DNA from: Breviolum minutum Mf 1.05b.01
Taxonomy: Eukaryota; Sar; Dinophyceae; Suessiales; Symbiodiniaceae
NCBI GenBank assembly: GCA_000507305.1
Contig: DF239105.1
Span: 124,001-188,000, forward strand
Direction of reading: 5' to 3'
DNA: 64,000 nt
The position numbers and the translations under genes were made by a program. Positions 55,903-64,000 of this stretch are shown in pieces; within the stretch, counting starts at the first letter, position 1, and each line of letters begins with the position of its first letter. The notes under the pieces were generated by a model. The model did not search any database. It was not told where the DNA came from and worked only from the letters and a program-made list of their open reading frames with translations.

Positions 55903-56018
55903 CTTCTTTACATGTTGCACTTAATTGTTTTTTTTTTAAGCATCATCTTACAAGACAGGACCCCATACCATTCTCCGGATTGTCCGGAAGCTCCTTCCTC
56001 AAAAGGTCTCCTACAGTC
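55835..56018 (-). CDS. Model D: C-terminal part of an unknown gene
   Basis: Two minus exons (55952-56018 and 55835-55902) split by an intron of about 49 nt. Read in phase they give EEGASGQSGEWYGVLS then LDDLVGDMVPAYFLIEE, ending at TGA 55835-55837. An acidic, hydrophobic C-terminus; no family recognised. The next candidate start (model E) is only about 230 nt downstream. Confidence 0.5.
55952..56018 (-). CDS. Exon of model D
   Basis: Acceptor tgggatag, consensus donor gtaaga. Two open frames exist: DCRRPFEEGASGQSGEWY (the one that joins the next exon) and TVGDLLRKELPDNPENG. Confidence 0.6.
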
Positions 56019-56099
56019 CTATCCCAACTATCGAGCTTCCTGGAAGGCCAAAGCTATTGGGGTATTAAATTGAGTAAAGTTCCATATCTCACACCCAAA

Positions 56100-56200
56100 C
56101 CCTCCATGTATGCAATGTTTAGATACCTACATGGATGGTTTATCTTTATGGTAAATGTAGGTGAATATACCTGACATGGATTGTCTTTTGGGATGTGTAT
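56100..56200. mobile_element. Family G element
   Basis: atacctacatgg, ggtaaatgtaggtgaatat and gacatggattg. Confidence 0.6.
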
Positions 56201-56539
56201 TATGTCATCCTACTTCACTCAACAACTTATAATATAGATTTCAACCTCCACAAACAACACCGCATCCTTGTGAAGGGTGGCTGAAACCGCTAATTCACAT
56301 CCAAATCTCCAGCCCTTGTTGTACCATTTTTTCGCAGACCCAAAGGTAGGTCTCCCTCGCCCTCAAAAGTACTAGAAGGGCTGCAACCGTTCTTGGCAAA
56401 TGCATCTGCCCCCGCATTTGGAAAAAAAAAAGACATTGCTACTGATGGAAAATAACCCTCCATCAGTTCATCTAGAACATTATTGACATATCCCGGATAG
56501 CATAATTTGTATATGTCTCAACCAATATGTAAAGAAGTT

Positions 56540-56765
56540 TCAATTGGGCAAAGCAAGATTGTCGCCAACGTCAAACACACCCAGCTGTCCACATGTTGAC
56601 GACAACCCAGCGCCTCGTGGCGGTTTCATAAAGCTGACCTGAGAATATTGATCCGGTGTGAGATCCCCCTTGAATGATCCTAAGGATGCTTTTCTAACCA
56701 TTTCATACAAAAATTGTGGTTCATTGGGGGGTGATGCTTTGAGTATACATGTGGGTTTCAATTGG
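56540..56765 (-). CDS. Candidate last exon of model C
   Basis: Open from acceptor gaaaccag to TGA at 56540; reads ASPPNEPQFLYEMVRKASL, then GDLTPDQYSQ. An overlapping frame (GSIFSGQLYETATRRW) is also open and an internal donor (gtcagc, end 56639) exists, so the reading is uncertain. Confidence 0.5.
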
Positions 56766-59700
56766 CTGGTTTCTGAGTATGTCTATATTTGTTAGTTTTT
56801 CTTTGTTCCTTTTTGACGTTGTCTCAACCGGCGGCTTTTTTAATTTGAAGTTGCACCTTGCATAGCCCCTGAAAATCAATGGTTCTTTCAGATGTCCTTT
56901 CCTTTTGGGGCGTTTAGACCGGCCTATTTTCGGAGGCTTAAAAGTTAGTTGTAGGGGAGGGTATACAATTCCCAGCCTGAAAAGGGGGACCAATTCGTTT
57001 TGCTACACCAAGGCCGCCCATACCTCTCCATGGGTCTACCATGTTGGGCAAGTTGCTGAAAAACACAGCTCCTGCTCGAAGGAGGTGTCGCGAAAAATCC
57101 TTAGGATGCGTGGATGTTTGGCACAATTGCATTCCAAAAATTTCGAGTGCACCAGGTGATTCAAGCCGCGACCTTTTTATCCCCTGGTTGGAGGTGTTTT
57201 TTTTAACTTCTGAAATGTTCACTTAACCATCCCAAAGATTTCACAAGGATTTGCCAGTGTGTATGATAGTTTAACATGGGGTGGCATTTTTACATCGCCG
57301 TATCGCTGCTAAAATGACACAAAGATCAAAGTGCGCTGCCAACAAAAGACTGCTTCAGATGGTAACATCTTCATCTCCAAAAAAAACATTGCACTTTGGG
57401 CACCTCAACCCCTTCCCACCCAAAACGCAACAAATAAAAATATGTTTAAACAAAAAGTGCTTCATCATTCTGCATTTTTACACCCCTTCCTAGATGACCG
57501 CCTTCCCAGCACCTTCACCTTTTCGGTCGCCTGTCAAGCTCACGAACGACCCCGGGGTCGTTTGATTGATGCAATTTTTGAGCGAATTCGGAGGCTGAAG
57601 ATTTACCAGGAAATTCCCTGGCGAAAATCCCCGTTTCGTGAGACACAACGTCACTTCCCTGCCAAGCGAAAAATTTGTGGAAATTCCCATGGCTGAAAGA
57701 GATGGCAGCTGTCAGTGTGGCTAATATCTTCTAGGAGTTGAACGAGGATGACTAGTTCAAGAAAAAATGATTAAAAAAGATGGTGATGGAACCATCGTGG
57801 CAGTGAAGCTCTATTAGGCTTTTCTTGCGCAACGGCACCTGTGCTACTAGCGAATTTCGTTGCAAACTTCATGGAATTGGGGAGTTCTTGGGGAGATGTT
57901 CAAGTCACATCTCAAGGTTTCAAGGTGTAGGATTCCTTGAAAAATCCCATGGGAGTCTTGGTCCAAAAACGTGGAAAAAAGGTATCAAACTCAACATCTC
58001 AGAATGAAAATCCAAAAGAAATATCCAAAATTCACTTGGGAGTTGTGTAGAGATTTGTGTTTTATTGAAAGCACAGGCATCCCAAAAGGGGCAGTGTCTC
58101 TTGATACATCCATGGAAGTTTCGATGAACTGTCCCATGTTTCTGAGAAAATGTAGTTGCTTTAGCTTCCCCCACTGTGATTTGAAGTTGGTTGGGCTTGA
58201 AACCAATCATGCACACTGCATGAAACCAACTTCTGCGTCATTTTGTGTTGATGATTCAACCATGATGTCCAATGATTAGTCAATAATACCCTGGTGGATC
58301 ATGAATGATTAACGATCATTCAATGATTCGTCAATGATTCAAGAAGTGAGATATGTACGAGTACCGAGTACTTTCAATCTCGAAGTATCAGTTGTAAAAA
58401 GACAGCAGAAATAGAAATGAATAGAAATGAAACAAAAGCCATCCCAAAGACCTCTCCAGTGTCTGGTTGTTTGCTTGCAACCAGTGGCAAGTTGGGCGGT
58501 TTTTCCGACATGTCATCTGAAGAGGGTGAAAGAACAAACCCAGCTGGAACACCACCACACCCCCTTGACGAAGGAGCTGTATATTCTATCTATACATGTA
58601 GTAATTATAGTTGTATCATATATCTATCCATCTGGTGAGTTATTTCATTTCAGATCATCTCTGGGGATGTTACTAGGAGTGTATTGTGCCATAAAATAAA
58701 ACCTTGCATGCCCTGCTTGTTTATCTCAAGAATAATGCGAATATATAGGAGAGAAATCCTAATCTATGTCTATACAAATCTAGTATAATATTCATATATG
58801 TTCGTAGATGCATGCTTCCAGTCTGGCAAAGTTCTGATCATCTTGTACGATGAGAATTCAAAGCCACCCATATCTACCAGGCAGCATGGAAGTTCTCACC
58901 AACCTTTCAAGTTCCGAAAATCCGGCGATCACCTGTTGAGGTTGGTAGTTTATCTGCTCAGTGTTTACAGGATTTATACATGACAGGTAGTTGTTTGGGA
59001 TTACTTCCATCATCAACAGTATTTCCATGTTCATTTGTGGTTTATTGTAGGGGGAATCCTCTTTTTCAGGGACCACTTGGATTCTTAGCAAGGTCACTAA
59101 AAGCTACCCAACTTGCTATCCGGTGAGGCTGGCTGTCCAGCGAGAGGACTCACAAAGGAAAAAGTCTCAGCCATACCTCCTATCCTTAGGATACGGGCAA
59201 TCTGGGTGGGGAAAATGTGAATCAGGAAGAAAGGCCATTGAAGATGGATCCATATATGTTTTGTCTCCTGTTTGCCTGGCTTCTTGTGGTGGTACATGCG
59301 CATGGTCTCTGTTGATGTATTATTGCTTTGTCAGCTGTGTCTGCTGTGTCTGCATATAATCAGTAAACAACAACACTGATATCAAAAATGGCGTCATAGT
59401 ATGTTGTGATGAGGCCATGTTTGTCTTCATGCAATGAACAACCTGGTCCTATCTTCAAAAGAAGATTGCAGTAAGCATAGTATGGATGGTAGCAACTCAA
59501 GGCTTACATGGTAGGCCCTCAACCCAGGATGCCAGTCTACGCTTAAGGTTAACAGGGAGCCATTCACAAAAACGAAGATTTCCCCACTGGCATCCCCGCA
59601 AACTGGTTCCAACCTAGATGAGATTGAAACAAAAAAAATGTGGCCGCGGAGTCTCTCCAAAATAAAACACTGCATAAATAGACGTGCCTGACATATATCT

Positions 59701-60565
59701 ACATATACATACTTACTGCTCAGCCACACCATAGACTGCATAGAGATTCACCAGCGCAGGGTGTTGGTTGAAAAAAATATGACAACTTGCCACCAACGGG
59801 AGCCATTCCCTCTTTACATCTTGCTCCTACGTGAGTAGTGGAACCAAAACTCTTGTGATACTCCACAAATCCTGGTTGGTAAATAAGAATTCTTAGAATA
59901 TTCTTAGATGGTAAGTAAAAACTGCTTGAAAGAAAAAAAGAGCTTTTGATCACTGCTCGTGTGTCCCTGTTGAATCATGTCAAAACTCGAGGGAAGGAAA
60001 AAAACATCCATCAAAAACCAGCCCAGGATCTAAGCTGAAGCTTCACCGTTGTCCTCTTCAAGGACAAGTGATGCTCCTGAGTCACCCATGATCAGATGTG
60101 TATGACTTCACCACTGATGTTTCGAATCCCTCAACTTTCACACAACAAAGATATGCAAATACCAACAGAAGGGTGAAGGTTTTTATGGCTCAGCGACGCA
60201 ACTCAGTCATTTTTCACTACAAAAACCAACATCCTAGGAGCATTTTGCAGCCAGCTATGTTTGTTAACTGGAGTGGCAGAATAAAAATCGAGCTTAAGAA
60301 ATGGGTCATCTTAAAAATCCGGATAGGATTAAGGGTTACTCTCCAGGGAACTAACTTTGAGTCGATGATTTTTCATGTTCCTAAGGTGGGATATGGCATC
60401 GTTTCCTGGGAGGGTATCAAATTGCATCTTTCTTAAGGCTTCTTTGGACATGCAACCTGGGTACGTTGGGGGTTAGCAAACTCACATGTTGGAGACTCAT
60501 AGCTGGACCCTGGCTCGCTGAGCCATGCTGCCATGCTTCATCCAAACTGACCTCCATGACTTGGG
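56540..60565 (-). CDS. Model C: multi-exon gene(s), unknown function
   Basis: Eleven minus-strand exons between an acceptor at 60566 and a stop at 56540. The first contains an ATG at 60555-60557 (MEVSLDEAWQHG), a plausible start just after an acceptor that could be a trans-splice site. Phases agree for 58452 to 58036 to 57531 and for 57228 to 56977; elsewhere joins conflict, so exons may be missing or two genes may be merged. No known domain was recognised. Donors include GT, GC (gcaagt at 59117 and 59791) and others. Confidence 0.45.
56860..56966. mobile_element. Family A hairpin element
   Basis: catagcccctgaaaatc and gttagttgtaggggagggta; starts 11 nt into the intron after the 56977 exon end. 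Confidence 0.7.
56977..57183 (-). CDS. Exon of model C (GC donor)
   Basis: 69 codons from acceptor ccaaccag to GC donor gctggg. A good GT donor (gtatgg) at 57023 gives a shorter form. Encodes GIKRSRLESPGALEIFGM, then FSNLPNMVDPWRGMGG. A family A hairpin lies 11 nt into the following intron. Confidence 0.75.
57228..57308 (-). CDS. Exon of model C
   Basis: Exactly 27 codons, acceptor cattttag, donor gttaag. Encodes QRYGDVKMPPHVKLSYTLAN; joins the next exon in phase. Confidence 0.75.
57531..57658 (-). CDS. Exon of model C (GC donor)
   Basis: Acceptor cgcttggcag, GC donor gcgacc. Encodes GSDVVSHETGIFAREFPGKS, then SASEFAQKLHQSN. Confidence 0.75.
58036..58173 (-). CDS. Exon of model C
   Basis: Exactly 46 codons, phase 0 at both ends, acceptor atcacag, donor gtgaat. 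Encodes WGKLKQLHFLRNMGQFIETS, then MDVSRDTAPFGMPVL. An upstream acceptor at 58196 is an alternative start. Confidence 0.75.
58452..58543 (-). CDS. Exon of model C
   Basis: Acceptor gttccag, donor gtcttt, 30 codons plus 2 nt. Encodes GFVLSPSSDDMSEKPPNLPL, then VASKQPDTGE. Confidence 0.75.
58910..59023. mobile_element. Family D hairpin element
   Basis: ttccgaaaatccggcg and ggattacttccatcatcaac; abuts an exon candidate. Confidence 0.65.
59013..59083 (-). CDS. Weak exon of model C beside a hairpin element
   Basis: Acceptor tgctaag. Encodes IQVVPEKEDSPYNKPQMN; its 3' end runs into a family D element (58910-59023), so the donor is unclear. Confidence 0.4.
59117..59201 (-). CDS. Exon of model C (GC donor)
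   Basis: Acceptor ccccacccag, GC donor gcaagt. Encodes IARILRIGGMAETFSFVSPL, then AGQPASPD. Phase 0 fits the upstream exon. Confidence 0.7.
59508..59613 (-). CDS. Exon of model C
   Basis: Acceptor catctag, consensus donor gtaagc, 106 nt. Preferred frame LEPVCGDASGEIFVFVNGSL; another frame (VGTSLRGCQWGNL) is also open, so the translation is ambiguous although the exon is well bounded. Confidence 0.7.
59791..59871 (-). CDS. Exon of model C (GC donor)
   Basis: Acceptor taccaaccag, GC donor gcaagt. Encodes FVEYHKSFGSTTHVGARCK, then EGMAPVG. Confidence 0.65.
60337..60416. mobile_element. Family A hairpin element
   Basis: tactctccagggaactaac and gtttcctgggagggta. Confidence 0.65.
60486..60565 (-). 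CDS. Exon of model C, possible first coding exon
   Basis: Acceptor ttttgaag and consensus donor gtgagt. ATG at 60555-60557 begins MEVSLDEAWQHGSASQGPAM. The other two frames contain stops. Confidence 0.7.
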
Positions 60566-61074
60566 CTTCAAAATCTTATTTTTTCAGGGGGGAAACTGGG
60601 AAACTATGTTTTCACCATACCCCTTCTGAAGGTTGCAAACTGGACAAAGGCCAGTTGGGTTGAGGATTTTTTTTTGCCAACACCTTCGGTAGTTTCAAAG
60701 TTTCTCAGGAGTCCTTCCCCTGAAAAAACCTCCTTTAAGAACCTTTCTTAAAATGGAATTCAGAATGGTGTCCCTTCGCGCTCCCTATAATTCCAACTCA
60801 CTGTTTAAAAAACTGAGGATTGATGAAAGTTTTAAAATAAAAACCCTTACGTAACCTTTGAAATTGCCTTCCCCAAAACAAACATGTCGCCCCTAAAAAT
60901 AGACCTAAACACCCCCAAAAGAACGTAGCCGCCTTCCAACCACATATGTTCAAAGATTTTCACGGGGTAAACTCCCAGTTTGTTTCCGGGGGGGACCAAC
61001 CACCTTCAATAACCGTAACCAGCCACCATCCAACCACCCAGTCACCAACCCCCAACACACACACGTGGCCCAAG

Positions 61075-61174
61075 TCACTGCACCATCTCCCCTTCGCCAT
61101 CCACCAACCGCCGCAGCGCTTGCGCGGCCGCCGCGTTACGATCGCCCGAGTCGCGCAGCTCTTCGAAGAAGAGC
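61075..61174 (-). CDS. Orphan exon, GC-rich coding
   Basis: Between models B and C. Encodes LFFEELRDSGDRNAAAAQAL, then RRLVDGEGEM, with high third-position GC. It either splices at gtgcag (end 61083) or stops at TGA 61075-61077. Its gene is uncertain. Confidence 0.65.
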
Positions 61175-61512
61175 CTCAAACGGTGTTTTTTTTTGGCAAT
61201 GGGACCCAACGATTTTTTCCCCAATCGAAGATAAAATAAACGCGTTTCTACTGCATGGGACCCCAAAAAATGGTTCCAATCCATAAAAGAGGGAGCTGGT
61301 TGTTTTTTTTGGGGGGGGTTGAAGCCTTTGAAAAGGGTGACCCCCCGTGTGGTTTGGTGTGTGTTTTTTTGAAAAATGGTGGATCTTTTCTCAAGCTGCA
61401 AAGTCATGAGATGAATAAATATATGAGAATAATAGAATACCGATATCCTATGATACTAGACTATAAGATCCTGATCATTCCCTTCCCTCGACTGCAAGGG
61501 AATCATCGCATG

Positions 61513-61611
61513 TCATGGCCCTTTCCCAGGCCAAGCTGCTTTTGTAACGAGGCCACCGCTTTGGCCTTCTTCCTGATTTTCCACTTCAGGCATGTTTCTG
61601 GAAGCATCCCG
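61513..61611 (-). CDS. Candidate last exon of model B
   Basis: Acceptor cttggaag; phase 0 fits the preceding exon. Reads MPEVENQEEGQSGGLVTK to TGA. A second open frame (CLKWKIRKKAKAV) cannot be excluded. Confidence 0.55.
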   Translation of the reverse strand, partial: RDASRNMPEVENQEEGQSGGLVTKAAWPGKGP

Positions 61612-63412
61612 CTTCCAAGGGCAAGAAAACAAGAATCCGTGGATCTTCATAACCGCCACTGAACCCCACAGAACTTGGATAGGTGATGGCGTTGTTACAA
61701 ACGCCAGTAACCAGGCAAACCTAACATAGCAATAAAGGAATCCCTTTGCCAGTAGGAGATACATCTACTCTCATGGTGGATTTTCTCTTGCTTTGTTGGA
61801 TTACTAAAAAGTACTGGATTGAGTCTGCAGTGGGGCAAAATATGGTCAAACACTTAAGGTGTAACCATACCATCACTGCCTTGCTTCATGTTATGGCCAG
61901 CTCTTCCCCATTTGATGCAGCACCCAATAAGCAATCGAACCACCCAGGTTTTTCTCGAGCGTCTCTGTTTTAAAAAAAAATGGCTCTTCCTATGACCCCA
62001 CATGAATACCCATCATGCCTGCATCTGGAAATTACTTGTATGTGAATGTAGGTTGGTAAATCGTACCGACAGTAAATTATACACTATGTCTATTTCTATG
62101 CAAATTCAACCTCAAAAATCTCAGGTCGTTGTGGCTGATTCTGAGTGAAGAGCCACTCAAACTCAAAACCAAACCTTCAAACACTCCAAAAAGAACTCCT
62201 GAATCTCGTCTTCCCTAGTTTCTGCTTCAAAAAGATGCTTTATATAAAATCCTCTTCAACTTTCACACCCTCCAAAAAATCCCACCACCCAAAAAGAATC
62301 CAACCCACCCACCCAACCACACCAACCCCATCTTTGTTTCAAGTAAAGATGCAACACCGGACTCTCGGAAATGTCATGTTCATCCTTTCCTTCCGGACTT
62401 CCAGCTAACTCTTCAACTAGACTCGGGGTTCCAGCTTCAGAGGCCTCCAAAAACCACCACTCTCGGGGTCAACGGTTGACTTTCGGATGTTGTTGGGTTG
62501 TTTGTGTTGGGTTTTTAAAAAAAAGAAAACGGGTAGGTTGTATGGAGTGGGTTTGGGGTTTGTTTTGATCAAGGACTTGGGGAGGATAGGTGTATGAGTG
62601 GAAGAATGTGTTGATTATATATATATATATATGTTTTTTGCATATTCATACATGCCTATTTTTAGACATAGCCTATGTATACATACCCAAGCATTTATTG
62701 TAGATATTCCGAGCTCGGAAATGGAATCATTTTTTGAGGGTCCAGCCTTTCAATGTCTGGTTTGTATATCCCAAGAAGGTGGCAATAGTATATGGGCTCA
62801 ATATAGATATATATACAGATACATACTTCCAACGTGTCAGCGTGCGTATATTGGTGAAAATATAGACCTTGGGAACTGCCCCCCAATCTACAAGAGTCCA
62901 AAAATAGATATCAGGCATCAGGTCCTCATCAAAATATACAAAAGTGGTGAATACTTTAACGGACTGTTAACAGCTGCGACAGAGAATATATATATATAGT
63001 ACATGATATTCCCTCAAACGAGGGCAGAACCCAACAGAGACCCACATTTCAAGCTTCACTGGCCCACCTTTGGCTTGAACAAATCATCAGAGGCGAAGGA
63101 TGGCGTGTGTGCATCCAGACGGTTCGGCAAACCTACCAAGGGTCCACATCCAGTGGGTCCATGTGACACTTGGGTTTTTTTCTTGGTATAGTATAAGTTA
63201 CATGTGATTTATATATATATGTATATGTAAATATATACGTATATACAACCTATTAGTGCATGACTCTTGTGGCAAAAATCCACAAATCAATTGTGATTTT
63301 CCTTTCAAAGACATCAAATCAACCGAATCAACAGGGCGTCCCAGATTTTTGGTCGCCACCTTCGAGGGGATCCAATTTCTGTGGCTCCGCCCGTCTTCGA
63401 GCCAGCACTCCA
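61513..63412 (-). CDS. Model B: multi-exon gene of unknown function
   Basis: Five minus-strand exons (63250-63412, 63068-63132, 62710-62756, 62358-62444, 61513-61611) are joined here. The last three join in a consistent phase; the join between the first two does not, so an exon may be missing. The predicted protein is hydrophilic with no visible membrane segment. The last exon runs into TGA at 61513-61515. The 5' end is not seen. Function cannot be inferred. Confidence 0.45.
62358..62444 (-). CDS. Exon of model B
   Basis: Exactly 29 codons between acceptor tttttggag and donor gtgttg. The acidic peptide ASEAGTPSLVEELAGSPEG, then KDEHDISESP, is clearly protein-like. Phase 0 at both ends. Confidence 0.75.
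62710..62756 (-). CDS. Exon of model B (GA donor)
   Basis: Acceptor aaaccag, possible GA donor (gaatat). Encodes IERLDPQKMIPFPSS in the phase expected after the preceding exon. Short, so only moderate support. Confidence 0.45.
63068..63132 (-). CDS. Exon of model B
   Basis: Acceptor cttggtag, donor gtgggc. Encodes LPNRLDAHTPSFASDDLFKPK, ending in phase 0. The splice sites are clean and the composition is hydrophilic. Confidence 0.65.
63250..63412 (-). CDS. Exon of model B
   Basis: Acceptor ttgaccag, donor gttgta after 163 nt. The frame (ECWLEDGRSHRNWIPSK, then ATKNLGRPVDSVDLMSL) is open throughout. A second GT (gtggcg at 63356) could shorten it to about 55 nt. Confidence 0.6.
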
Positions 63413-63481
63413 CTGGTCAAGACAGAGGAGGATTTGCATGCCTGGATTCCGTCGGAGTTGATTGGAAGGGTAGCCAAATCC

Positions 63482-63595
63482 TGGTCCAAGGGGCCTTATT
63501 AAGGGGACTAGTTACCATTATAATCCCTTAAGTTGGCCTAAATTTTAGGGCCTTTCTTGGGGTTTTAGCTGGCGTTTCCCCTTAGATTCCCTTGA
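63482..63595. mobile_element. Family F, diverged copy
   Basis: ggggccttattaagg with ttggggttttagctggcg at the right; left end unclear. Confidence 0.45.
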
Positions 63596-63805
63596 TTTTC
63601 CATGAATTCCTGATTGCTTAGTCAAAATTCGGACCCTTATATAGTCTATATAGTCATAATTATGGCATATTCTGATAGGGTCATACCGTCATAATGGCTG
63701 GTTAAAATCCCTACATCACTGGGTCCTATATAAGGCCCTGTATAGTATAATCGAACTAAGTAAACTTGGTCCTCTTTAAGTGTTCAAACCACAGGATGCA
63801 ATCAT

Positions 63806-64000
63806 TCAAAGTAAAGATTCAGAAGGGACAACCCAAACTAAATCATCTGGGGATTTTTCTTGGGATCCTTTGGGTATCTGACTGCTTGATACTGCTTGTA
63901 GATCGTCAACATGTTCAATCTCAATGGGCAATGGGACACCGGAGGTCCCGAATTTTGAGACATCCTCTTGCCATTTGTGGGAAATTGGCTGAAGAAAACG
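63806..64000 (-). CDS. Model A: partial terminal exon at right edge
   Basis: An open minus frame enters from the window edge, passes a good acceptor (ttttcttcag, ending at 63989) without breaking frame, and runs to TGA at 63806-63808. The peptide is hydrophilic and acidic (GVPLPIEIEHVDDLQAV, then GSQEKSPDDLVW), as expected of real coding sequence. No family is recognised. A GT after the DDL codons could be a donor, so the stop is only a candidate gene end. Confidence 0.6.
   Translation of the reverse strand, partial: RFLQPISHKWQEDVSKFGTSGVPLPIEIEHVDDLQAVSSSQIPKGSQEKSPDDLVWVVPSESLL

Noticed and set aside
60098..60330. Plus-strand frame with protein-like composition
   Set aside because: No convincing acceptor or donor on the plus strand, and it runs directly into a family A hairpin.

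Overview
This window reads as eukaryotic nuclear DNA, most likely from a dinoflagellate (Suessiales/Symbiodiniaceae-like). The reasons are as follows. Coding sequence occurs as many short exons (about 20-350 nt, usually 40-150) separated by introns of tens to thousands of bases. Almost all convincing exons lie on the minus strand for the whole 64 kb. Exon ends use GT donors but also many GC and some GA donors, a mix known from dinoflagellates. The introns are full of hairpin repeats and microsatellites. No rRNA, tRNA, CRISPR array, operon structure or bacterial promoter was seen. All splicing here was done by hand and no database search was possible, so product names are deliberately conservative.

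Layout in transcription order (right to left). Model A: a partial last exon at the right edge (stop near 63806). Model B: 63412-61513. An orphan exon at 61174-61075. Model C: possible start at 60557, exons to about 56540. Model D: two C-terminal exons ending at 55835. Model E: start ATG at 55605, about 38 exons, stop at 39373, roughly 1,300 codons and the best-supported large gene; it has an acidic N-terminal part and hydrophobic segments near its C-terminus. Model F: 39224-27834, roughly 840 codons, with one exon resembling the distal part of a C2 domain. Model G: start ATG at 27782, stop at 14567, roughly 620 codons. Model H: 14432-1964, roughly 670 codons, crossing the assembly gap at 4517-5199. 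Model I: exons at the left edge. Candidate stop-to-start spacings are short (about 230 nt between D and E, about 50 nt between F and G), as expected for head-to-tail dinoflagellate gene arrays with trans-spliced messages. I could not assign any of the proteins to a named family.

Several families of 80-200 bp hairpin elements occur in multiple copies. Many lie only 5-50 nt from an exon junction, which suggests intron-generating (introner-like) elements or MITEs tolerated in introns. A large inverted duplication (34954-35848) carries a partial second copy of a coding exon in opposite orientation. Stretches not listed are interpreted as intron or intergenic DNA in which I recognised nothing beyond simple repeats.
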